Source: Rhodanobacter soli (GTDB lineage: Bacteria; Pseudomonadota; Gammaproteobacteria; Xanthomonadales; Rhodanobacteraceae). Taken from it: a stretch of DNA of 64,000 nucleotides. A program made the translations under genes and the position numbers. Below are positions 51,721 to 59,153 of the stretch, one piece after another (position 1 is the stretch's first letter; every line of letters begins with the position of its first letter). The stretch lies in NCBI RefSeq assembly GCF_040548735.1, contig NZ_JBEPSD010000001.1, forward strand, positions 2,319,665 through 2,383,664, given 5' to 3'. The notes beneath the pieces were generated by a model. That model was not told the origin of the DNA, did not search any database, and worked only from the letters and a program-made list of their open reading frames with translations.

Positions 51721-53931
51721 ATGGAACTTTTCCATCAATCGGCCGCGTGGGCGGCCGTGACGGCACGCATGTGTCTGGATTTTTCGACCAGGAAGCACAG
51801 CACATATTGGATTTTGACGCTTGCACTTGTCGTACTTGGCATGACTGTCGTCGGGCCGTTGCACGCGGAGACGATTTCGCCGCGACGCCTACTGGAGGTG
51901 ACCGACCTGGGCAATCCGGTGATCTCGCACGATGGGCGGTATGTGGCATTCCGGACCGAGCGGGCCTCAATCGAACGCAATACCTACGACACCACGTGGT
52001 GCGTACAGGCCGTGGACGGGAAATCTCCACCTCTCCGTGTAGCGGATGGAGGCCTGCCGTTGCGCCAGTACGACACCGGAGGCGTGCTGCCATCACCGGC
52101 TGCCTGGTCGCCGGATGGAAAGTGGATCTACTATCGTGCCCGTCTCAATGGCCGGGTCTCCGTCTGGCGCGCAGCAGCGAACGGGTCAGGGACTCGCGCG
52201 GTGACGTCCGATCTGGCGGACGTTCGGGACTTCACGCTGAGCAATGATGGTGAAACGCTGATGTACAGCGTTGGCCCGACGCGGAAAGAAGTCGTCGCCG
52301 CGGAAGAGTTCGAATATGACCGCGGCATCCGCATCGACGACACGGTGAATGTTGCCGCCGGGTTGTTCCGATCGAGCAGGCTCGATGGGCGACCGGCTAC
52401 ACAACGGTTCCAGGGAGCTTGGTTCTCGATGGGGCCATTGCTGGCGAAGGTGCCGGATCGTTGGAAAGCCGTCGACCTGGCAACGATGACAACCCGGGAC
52501 CTGTCCATACCAGAGTTGCCGGCGCGCCCACTGATGCCGGCCGATCTTTCGCCCAATCTGCCGGCAGCGCCGATCAAGAACATGGACGGCCTGCGCTACG
52601 AGATAGTCCGGAATCCAGATGATGGACGCATCGCGGTGCTGTTGCCTGGACACAAGGACAAGGGAATGGCGATGGGTCGGTATGTCGAGCTGGCTATGTT
52701 GCCGGACAGGCATGCCTCGCATCCGGTCTACTGTACGGCCAAGCTGTGCCGCCACAAAGAGATCATGGACATCCAGTGGCGGCCGGGGAGCGACGACGTC
52801 CTGTTCACCATCGACGATTATGACAAGGGACATGCGCAATCCATTTACGGATGGAATGTCGTAACGGGTGTCGTGCGGCCCATCGTGCTTTCCCATGGGC
52901 TTATCAGCGGAAGCCAGCGCTACTGGGATATTCCCTGCGCACTGTCGTCCGACGCGTTGGTGTGTGTGGCTGCGGAAGCCGATCATCCGCCGCGTCTCGA
53001 GGCGATTGATGTTGAGAGCGGCCATCGACGGGTCTTGTTCGCGCCGAACGAGGGATTGGGGGCGGATATCGCGGCTACGGTGCCGGCAAAGTTGATCCGC
53101 TGGAAGGACGCACAGGGACGGGAGTTCACCGGCCAGCTTTTTGAAGCGCGCGGAACAGGCGCCGGCCATCCGCCACCGTTGTTCGTCACGTTCTACAGCT
53201 GTGATGGATTTTTGCGCGGTGGGCTGGGTAATGAGTGGCCGCTTGCCACACTGGCCGAGGATGGGATCTCGGCGCTATGCATCAACGCCATCTCGGGTCT
53301 TGGCCTTGGCATCGTGGCGCACTACGACCAGGGGCGCGCGGCCGTCGAGAGCGTTGTGAAGCTCCTATCCGCCGAAGGGCGCATTGATCGCACACGTGTC
53401 GGCATGGGTGGGCTTAGCTATGGCAGCGAGGCGACACTGTGGACGCTGGAACATTCGGATGTGGTGAGTGCTGCATCCGTCAGCAGTAGTTCGGTGACGC
53501 CAACCTATTATCTCTTCAACAGTCTGCGGGATGCCTTCCGTTCCACTCTTCGGAAAAGTTGGCAGCTCGGCGCGCCAGACGAGACGCCCGAACAGTGGAG
53601 GAAAATCTCGCCCGCGTATCAGATCGGCAGGATCAAGGCGCCGATCCTGTTCCAGATGATCGAGCAGGAGTATCGAATGGCCTTGGACTACGCACTACCG
53701 TTGGAGCGCAGACACCAGGCGGATATCTATGTGTTCCCCGACGAGCCCCATATCAAGTTCCAGCCAAAGCACAAGCTGGCGGTTTACGAACGCAACGTCG
53801 ATTGGTTTCGCTTCTGGCTGCAGGGGTATAAAGACCCGGATCCGGACAAGGCTGGGCAGTACCGCATTTGGCGTGAAATGAAGAACGCCGCAAAACATCG
53901 TTTTGGTACGGACTCTCACGATGGATCGTAA
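51721..53931 (+). CDS. Lasso peptide isopeptidase (S9 prolyl-oligopeptidase family)
   Basis: A 736-residue periplasm-directed enzyme. An N-terminal hydrophobic segment (YWILTLALVVLGMTVVGPLHA) precedes a beta-propeller-like region and an alpha/beta-hydrolase domain. The nucleophile is Ser566 in GMGGLSYGSE; His677 is in DEPHIKF and an acidic partner lies at Glu648 or Glu650 in MIEQEYRM. The Ser/Glu/His spacing matches the Atxe2-type isopeptidases that open lasso macrolactam rings. It follows the receptor directly and converges with the synthetase gene, overlapping its end by 16 bases. The signal could start at the second Met (MCLDFSTRK). Confidence 0.88.
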   Translation: MELFHQSAAWAAVTARMCLDFSTRKHSTYWILTLALVVLGMTVVGPLHAETISPRRLLEVTDLGNPVISHDGRYVAFRTERASIERNTYDTTWCVQAVDGKSPPLRVADGGLPLRQYDTGGVLPSPAAWSPDGKWIYYRARLNGRVSVWRAAANGSGTRAVTSDLADVRDFTLSNDGETLMYSVGPTRKEVVAAEEFEYDRGIRIDDTVNVAAGLFRSSRLDGRPATQRFQGAWFSMGPLLAKVPDRWKAVDLATMTTRDLSIPELPARPLMPADLSPNLPAAPIKNMDGLRYEIVRNPDDGRIAVLLPGHKDKGMAMGRYVELAMLPDRHASHPVYCTAKLCRHKEIMDIQWRPGSDDVLFTIDDYDKGHAQSIYGWNVVTGVVRPIVLSHGLISGSQRYWDIPCALSSDALVCVAAEADHPPRLEAIDVESGHRRVLFAPNEGLGADIAATVPAKLIRWKDAQGREFTGQLFEARGTGAGHPPPLFVTFYSCDGFLRGGLGNEWPLATLAEDGISALCINAISGLGLGIVAHYDQGRAAVESVVKLLSAEGRIDRTRVGMGGLSYGSEATLWTLEHSDVVSAASVSSSSVTPTYYLFNSLRDAFRSTLRKSWQLGAPDETPEQWRKISPAYQIGRIKAPILFQMIEQEYRMALDYALPLERRHQADIYVFPDEPHIKFQPKHKLAVYERNVDWFRFWLQGYKDPDPDKAGQYRIWREMKNAAKHRFGTDSHDGS

Positions 53932-55664
53932 TCTTGTTGACGCGCCCAGTTCTCGGCCGCGCACAGGTCGAAGATGCGAAGAAACGACAGGTCCCGGGGC
54001 GCAAGGTCCTTGGCGAAGAAATTCGCCAATGCGGAGTGGTCTAGCAGATCATGTGCACATAGCTGCCCTTCCTCGAGGAATTCACGCATCTTCGGCTTGT
54101 TGCGCGTGTAGACGGTGGCCATATAGCCGGTATACGAGCCTTTGCTGCGTCGATCGAGAATGCCGCGTGGCAGACAATCAGCAAAGGCTTGGCGGGCAAC
54201 CGCACGGTTTCGACCGTCGGCGATCCACATCCAGGTCGGGACTTTCAGGCAGGCTTCCATGACGGGCTGGGACAACAGCGGAAAGTGTACGGAGCGTTCC
54301 GGGCCGCGTGGTCCGGCATCCCTGAATAGCTGATTTCCGATCAGGTCATGAATTTTCTCGCGATCACCGGGCAGCGCGCCCGGGGGTGCGTCTATCCAGG
54401 GATGATGCTCCGAGATTGTTGCCGCACAGGCTGGGTTGAGCAGCGTGCGATCTTCTTTCCAAGTCGCACGTGGCCGGCGCAGCACTTTCTTGAGGGTCAA
54501 TCGGCCGGCCTTGAAGACCGTGCATCGGTGAAGGGTGGCAAGGTTTCCGATGGTAGCGATGCCTGCCATGACGCCACGCTCCTGGAACGCGTCGGCGGCG
54601 GGCGTGGCGGTCTTCAGGTAGCCGAAGACGGTATCGCCGCCGGCACCCGAAAAGAAGCCGTCCACGCCATACCGGTTGCCTGCGGCTTCCCATGCCTCGT
54701 TGACAGCGTGTTGTAGGATTCCGATCGCGGGCAAGACGGACGAGCGGGGCACGGGAAATTCGAGGTGGACATTTTCGAACCCGACTTCCACCGAGAAGAG
54801 TTCCCGTTCCAGTGCCTCCGTTACCAACTGGGCGTATGGGCGCTCGTCGGTTCCGGCCATGGGCATGACCAGGGTGCAAAAGGTGGCACGCAGCAAAGCA
54901 TGGCGTAGGCACGTGGCAACGATGGACGAGTCCAGCCCACCCGACAGCTCGACCAAAAACCTATCGTTACCCGTGGATAAAACCCTGACCGCGCTGGATA
55001 CGGCACTCCGGACATCTTCGGCGGCCACATGAGGGTCTGTGTGCCGAATGCCTTTTTCCACGAAGCGCCACGGCGACCAGGCGGAGCGAACCGAAACATC
55101 CCTTCCCCGGCAGGCCAGGATACTGCCTGGAAGCAATTCCCTGACGCGCTGCAGTGCCGTACGCGCCGTCTTGAGGTGGGGAAAGGTGAGGCCGTGTGCG
55201 ATGGCCTGCCAGTTTACCGCCCTGCGATAGAGTCCCAGGTCGATGGCAAGGCCGATGTCCGAAGTAATGAAGCCTTCGCCATCGGCGAGCGAATAGACGC
55301 ATGGCACGGCGCCAGAAGGGTCACGTAACAAAGTGATCGCCGAGATGTTGTCGCGGTCACCAAGAATGGCGAGATAGTTGCCCCAAGTGTTTTGCAGCAG
55401 TCGACTGGCGAGTTCGCGCGCCGAGCCACCGATATCCAGAGGTTGTGAGATGAGCTGGCCGTCTTTGGTGAAAACCTGGCCGATGAGCAGGCCGTGCCCG
55501 TGTATTGCAAGAGTAGGGACATCAATGGAAGCGAGGACCCTGACCGACGCTGATTCAAGCTTGCAGATCATTCCTTCGGCGCGCAGGAGCCTGTCCAGTT
55601 GAAACGTGTAGTCCGTGCTCCGGTTCAATCTTTCGCCGAGAAAGATGATATAGCGGTATTTCAT
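53916..55664 (-). CDS. Lasso peptide macrolactam synthetase (C protein)
   Basis: A 582-residue asparagine-synthetase homologue. The N-terminal glutaminase-like domain lacks the Cys2 nucleophile (it begins MKYRYIIFLG), as is typical of lasso C enzymes. The C-terminal domain has the ATP-pyrophosphatase motif SGGLDSS at residues 241-247. It should adenylate the acidic side chain of the core and let the N-terminal amine close the ring. Its ATG shares a base with the B-gene stop codon. The gene order is A, B, C on the minus strand. Confidence 0.88.
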   Translation of the reverse strand: MKYRYIIFLGERLNRSTDYTFQLDRLLRAEGMICKLESASVRVLASIDVPTLAIHGHGLLIGQVFTKDGQLISQPLDIGGSARELASRLLQNTWGNYLAILGDRDNISAITLLRDPSGAVPCVYSLADGEGFITSDIGLAIDLGLYRRAVNWQAIAHGLTFPHLKTARTALQRVRELLPGSILACRGRDVSVRSAWSPWRFVEKGIRHTDPHVAAEDVRSAVSSAVRVLSTGNDRFLVELSGGLDSSIVATCLRHALLRATFCTLVMPMAGTDERPYAQLVTEALERELFSVEVGFENVHLEFPVPRSSVLPAIGILQHAVNEAWEAAGNRYGVDGFFSGAGGDTVFGYLKTATPAADAFQERGVMAGIATIGNLATLHRCTVFKAGRLTLKKVLRRPRATWKEDRTLLNPACAATISEHHPWIDAPPGALPGDREKIHDLIGNQLFRDAGPRGPERSVHFPLLSQPVMEACLKVPTWMWIADGRNRAVARQAFADCLPRGILDRRSKGSYTGYMATVYTRNKPKMREFLEEGQLCAHDLLDHSALANFFAKDLAPRDLSFLRIFDLCAAENWARQQDYDPS

Positions 55665-56350
55665 CAGACCATCCTGATGGGGGTGTGCGCATGGGCGTCG
55701 GAGAGTGTTTCATTCAAGACAATGTCGCCGGCCTGTACCCAGCAATGCGCTGCGAAGGGATCCGGCATCACGCCGAAAACGATATTCGCCGATAGTCCAC
55801 GTCGCGAAAGGAACCGAAGCAGGGACAAGGAATCCAGGAGGCAGATCGGTTCGATGGGCACATAGCGGCGCGCACGAGCGAATTGTCCGGTTGCCTGAAG
55901 CAGGTTGTCTTCAGGAGCGGCGGGTGTAGCGACCTCGTGCGCGCCTATTTTTCTGTCGCGGTATGCGCTGGCTTCGTCGAGATTCGTTTTGAGTGCACGA
56001 GTCTTCAGTTGGCGACGAGTCCAGCAGACGATCGCCATGACTTCGAAGACAATGGCCATACCGATCCGTTGACCCGCCATCGTGGCGGGTTGCTCGATTG
56101 CGCTGCAAGTCGGGCGCCGGATGTTCGCTATTGCGGTACGAGCTTTCAGGCTCGGTGCCTCGACCAGTATCCGCGCGGCCACGAGGCCATCCACTAGCGT
56201 GGGGGCGACATCTTCACTTGCCTGGAAGCGTCGCATGGCGTTCTCAAGAGCGCCAGTCAGCTTGAAGTACCGATCTTGCGCGACGTCGAGAAAAATCAGG
56301 TGTCCGTCGACGTCACAGTACGAGAGGTTTTCCCTGAGCCGATAGTGCAT
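55664..56350 (-). CDS. Lasso peptide B protein (RRE + leader peptidase)
   Basis: A 228-residue fusion. Residues 1-75 are a PqqD-like leader-recognition domain (MHYRLRENLSYCDVDGHLIF, LDVAQDRYFKL). The rest is a transglutaminase-like cysteine protease that removes the leader: Cys170 in PICLLDSLSLLRFL, His202 and Asp209 in DPFAAHCWVQAGDIVLNE. The ATG at 56350 has GAGGAA upstream; the much longer frame before it is antisense to the precursor gene and is rejected. It is the expected single-chain B of proteobacteria. Confidence 0.88.
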   Translation of the reverse strand: MHYRLRENLSYCDVDGHLIFLDVAQDRYFKLTGALENAMRRFQASEDVAPTLVDGLVAARILVEAPSLKARTAIANIRRPTCSAIEQPATMAGQRIGMAIVFEVMAIVCWTRRQLKTRALKTNLDEASAYRDRKIGAHEVATPAAPEDNLLQATGQFARARRYVPIEPICLLDSLSLLRFLSRRGLSANIVFGVMPDPFAAHCWVQAGDIVLNETLSDAHAHTPIRMV

Positions 56351-56366
56351 CGCCCGTTCCTCGGAA

Positions 56367-56394
56367 TAGGGCGCGCACCACGGTGCGCGCCCTA
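56367..56394 (-). terminator. Strong hairpin between lasso precursor and B gene
   Basis: A 13-bp perfect stem (TAGGGCGCGCACC / GGTGCGCGCCCTA) with only two bases between the arms, six bases after the precursor stop codon. It would stabilise the precursor mRNA and partly stop read-through, giving more precursor than enzymes. Confidence 0.7.
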
Positions 56395-56400
56395 GAGGGG

Positions 56401-56547
56401 TTACTCCTCGGAAATGCCGGGAATCATCGGAAGGCCGGGCCCGGTCGGCTCGATACCGCCAGCCTGTCCCTTCGTCTCGACGCTGGCAACACCGAGTACG
56501 ATGACCTCCTCCGGCGTGTCGTTGCAGATGTTCTCGTTTGTGTTCAT
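56401..56547 (-). CDS. Lasso peptide precursor (A)
   Basis: A 48-residue peptide, too short for ordinary gene finding, directly before the B and C genes. It reads MNTNENICNDTPEEV, then IVLGVASVETK, then the core. The leader ends with Thr at position -2 (ETK|G), the known lasso rule. The core is a predicted 22 residues: GQAGGIE for the ring, then PTGPGLPMIPGISEE as the tail. Glu7 is the only acidic residue at positions 7-9, so a seven-membered Gly1-Glu7 ring is predicted. The summed residue masses give about 2088.02 Da (monoisotopic) for the closed peptide if no tail residue is lost. An AGGAGAT site lies before the ATG. Confidence 0.88.
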   Translation of the reverse strand: MNTNENICNDTPEEVIVLGVASVETKGQAGGIEPTGPGLPMIPGISEE

Positions 56548-56565
56548 CTCGATCTCCTGCGTTCA

Positions 56566-56586
56566 CGTCATGGCGGTTCCATGACG
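56566..56586 (-). promoter_or_regulatory. Inverted repeat in the precursor gene leader
   Basis: CGTCATGG-(5)-CCATGACG, a perfect 8-5-8 repeat 19 bases before the precursor ATG and just after its candidate promoter. It could be an operator or a leader hairpin. Confidence 0.5.
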
Positions 56587-56591
56587 CGGCC

Positions 56592-56621
56592 AGCCTAGGA
56601 GTCGGAAATTTTGATTTTCAA
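56592..56621 (-). promoter_or_regulatory. Candidate lasso operon promoter
   Basis: On the minus strand TTGAAA, an 18-base spacer and TAGGCT, about 45 bases before the precursor start. A/T-rich bases surround the -35. The remaining gap to 56971 shows no gene. Confidence 0.45.
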
Positions 56622-56911
56622 ATGATTTTTGCGCTGTCATCCGGTGATTATTCTGGAAGCGCGACGGTCGTCCTGTAATGCCGGGTTCTGCTTCGACGCC
56701 TCTTCGGCTGGCGGCATAGCCGCACATTACGCACACCGCTGAACTTGATCGATGAACCTACCGCTCTCGTGATCAACTCGCTGGAGCTGATCAGCTTCGG
56801 GCTGCGCTGTACGTGAAGCTCCTCGACATTAGTTCTGAGGCATTCACCCACTCATCGCCATGCAGTGAAGTAAGCAGGAGACGTGTAAGGGAATGCCCTT
56901 TTCTTTTGTAG

Positions 56912-56927
56912 GTGAATTCTTATTCAC
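56912..56927. promoter_or_regulatory. Palindrome before the H-NS-family gene
   Basis: GTGAAT-TCTT-ATTCAC, a perfect 6-4-6 inverted repeat, followed by a -10-like TAGACT at 56933-56938. It could be an operator of the H-NS-family gene. Confidence 0.35.
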
Positions 56928-56971
56928 TCGGGTAGACTCTCATTTTTGATCCACTGCCGAAGAGCACAATC

Positions 56972-57388
56972 ATGGCTATTAATCTTGAAACGCTGTCTCC
57001 TGCCGAACTCAAGGCACTCATCGCAAATGCCCAATCGCAGATGCAGGCTGCTCACGTCAATCACGTCAAAGAGGTACGGGAAAAAATCGAGCGTTTGCTG
57101 AAAAGCAGCGGCCTCACCCTGGCCGACGTGTATCCGACACGTAGCGGCAAAGGCGCCAAGGGGCCGAAGTCGGTAGTAGCCCCCAAGTATCGCGACCCTG
57201 CGAACGCCACGCAGACATGGTCAGGTCGTGGCAAGCGGCCGTTGTGGTTCGTGCAGGCCTTGAAGAAGCGCGGTGTCACCGCCGAGAGCCTCCTGATCGA
57301 TGGAGCACCCAAGGCGGCTCCGGCGAAGGCCGTCAAGAAAGGCGCTGCCAAGAAAGTTGCAAAGACCGCTGCCAAGAAAGCGGCCTGA
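56972..57388 (+). CDS. H-NS-family nucleoid protein
   Basis: A 138-residue DNA-binding protein. The N-terminal part (LSPAELKALIANAQSQMQAA... KEVREKIERLLKSSG) is the oligomerisation coil. The H-NS DNA-binding signature YRDPANATQTWSGRGKRPLWF lies at about residues 72-94. The last 30 residues are a Lys/Ala tail (AKKVAKTAAKKAA) like eukaryotic histone tails and like the protein at 43240. H-NS proteins silence A/T-rich acquired DNA, fitting its place next to the lasso locus. The ATG at 56972 is supported by the family start MAINLETLSPAEL. Confidence 0.88.
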   Translation: MAINLETLSPAELKALIANAQSQMQAAHVNHVKEVREKIERLLKSSGLTLADVYPTRSGKGAKGPKSVVAPKYRDPANATQTWSGRGKRPLWFVQALKKRGVTAESLLIDGAPKAAPAKAVKKGAAKKVAKTAAKKAA

Positions 57389-57564
57389 GGCCTAGGCGAG
57401 CCACGTTCCGCGGCGCAGGTGAAAACCTGCGCCCGGAATTCGGGCGTCTTTCCAGGCCCTCCGAAAAGCGGCTGTTTGAGGCCCGGCTGTCGGGGGGCAA
57501 CGCCGTAACGGGCAATCGCTATGGTCCCGCAAAGCGGACCGCTGGCAGAGGACATCGGCGAGAC

Positions 57565-58194
57565 CTAGCGAAGGTAGTCGCTGCCCTCGCTCAGCAAGGC
57601 CACGATGCACGGCACGAGTTTCTTCCGGCATTCGTGATAGTCGTGCAGTGCGGACTTCAGGGCCGGCATGTCGCGGGCCTGCCAGTGCCGGTTCAATTCC
57701 GAAAACTCTTCGAAGCCGTTTTTGAGCAATCCTTGCGCGGCCCGGCGTACCGGCGCCAGCCGGTCGTTGGCCTGCTTCACGGCGTGGTGCAAGGAGCCGT
57801 GGGCTGTCGCGCGGGCGATCGCGTCGAACAGTTGCCACGTCAGCTTGACCAGGTCGTCGCCAGCGGACGTGACCTCCAGCGGCTCCATTTTTCTGGCCAC
57901 CCCCGAAACGCCAATGTCGCATGCCATCAACAACAGTCGTTCCATCCAGTCATAGAGATCGCGCATGGCGACTTCGGTGAGCAACGGAACGTGCAGTCCG
58001 CCACGGGCATGATCGACTAGCAGGGCTTCGCCGACCAGCCGATAAAGGGCGAACCGAACGGGCGTGGGGCTGGTGTTGAACTCCGCGGCGATCGTTGCCG
58101 GATCGATCCGCTGCCCGGGTGCGTAGCGTCCTGACCGCAGGGCGCGCCTGACCTGTCCGTACACGAATTCGCTCTTGGAGTGGATCGCATCCAT
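57565..58194 (-). CDS. GntR-family transcriptional regulator
   Basis: A 209-residue regulator. The winged helix at about residues 8-72 shows SEFVYGQVRRALRSGRYAPGQ, ATIAAEFNTSPTPVRFALYRLV and GGLHVPLLTE. The C-terminal part is an all-helical FadR/FCD-like effector domain but lacks obvious metal His pairs by eye. ATG 58194 has GGAGTT upstream. The nearest targets would be the H-NS gene, the lasso operon or itself. It might control lasso production, but this is only location-based. Confidence 0.85.
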   Translation of the reverse strand: MDAIHSKSEFVYGQVRRALRSGRYAPGQRIDPATIAAEFNTSPTPVRFALYRLVGEALLVDHARGGLHVPLLTEVAMRDLYDWMERLLLMACDIGVSGVARKMEPLEVTSAGDDLVKLTWQLFDAIARATAHGSLHHAVKQANDRLAPVRRAAQGLLKNGFEEFSELNRHWQARDMPALKSALHDYHECRKKLVPCIVALLSEGSDYLR

Positions 58195-59153
58195 AGCTGA
58201 ACTCCATGTCTGCGGATGGTTGCTTCCCTGAGCCGGATGGTACAAGGGGCGGACGTCAGGCAAGGGACCAGACTTCCGCTCGTTGGACGGTGCACCGACT
58301 TGGGCAGCCCCATTCTGTTCTGCCGTCTGTCCGCCGCAGCCACGGCCGACCCAGTATGTCACTTTGGAGCGGACGACAGGTGTTCAATTCCGGATGCCAC
58401 AGATTCGCGGAAGCTGGCACTGGCACTTCGCGAGCTTCGCTAGCGAAACTGATCATAGTAGTCGGCCAAGCTGACCAGCTTCGCCATCTTGCTATCCACC
58501 TTCGTCAGCGAGGTGCCTGTTTCGGCAACACTGTCCAACTCCGACAGCCTACTGGCCATCTGCGCTTTTCACTCGATGCATGGACTCGCCCTTCAGGTCC
58601 AGCTGGACACTGCTGTGGGGCGAATCGCTCCAGGATCGCGTCGGCCAAGCCCGGGGGCATTGATGCAGTTGTGCCAATTCTTGCCGACGGTGTGCAATTG
58701 GCGGCCGACCGCGGCATCGTAGTGTTCGGATCTGTGGTGCCCCTCTGCGTGAGATCTCCAGTGCTGGGCAATAGCTTGTATGCATGAATTCAACAGGTGC
58801 CATCGCCTCGCGGGGCGAGATTGGTTTATGGAGAGAGAGCGAATGCCACATGCATGACCGAAAGTAATCGCGAATGTGGATCGCAATAACCTGCTTGTTG
58901 AATTGGTGTCCGGGCTGGAACAAGAATGACCCGAACAAGCCGCTTCACGCACTGCGTGATGGCGCCGTGCATCCAGCAAACAGGGGAATGGCTGATGTCA
59001 GGGACGACGTGGATCGGACAGCGTGTCGTCGGCACGTGGCGCATGGACCATTCGCTCGCAATCGAGTGTGTGCCCGGAATAGATGTCCCGCTGCGCTCCA
59101 TACCCATGGCCAGGACTTCCGCGCCCGCGCGCCAGGAATGGCTGATCAAGCAA
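58195..59153. other. Gap without an assigned gene
   Basis: About 960 bases between the GntR regulator and the RHS gene. Open frames here are short and antisense-like. On the minus strand, 58440-58560 reads like a decayed coding tail (QMASRLSELDSVAETGTSLT then KVDSKMAKLVSLADYYDQFR and a stop) with no intact upstream part. The left end near 58926 is open on the plus strand and could extend the RHS protein N terminus. Confidence 0.35.

Noticed and set aside
55664..56566. A 300-codon version of the B protein starting at 56566
   Set aside because: The first 72 codons run through the precursor gene in another frame and are not protein-like; the RRE domain starts at the ATG at 56350.
56587..56971. 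A second lasso precursor gene between the A gene and the H-NS gene
   Set aside because: Frames here lack the leader pattern with Thr at -2 and a Gly-start core with an acid at 7-9.
49307..58194. Lasso exporter (ABC transporter D gene)
   Set aside because: No ABC ATPase motifs occur anywhere in the locus; receptor and isopeptidase take the place usual for this lasso class.
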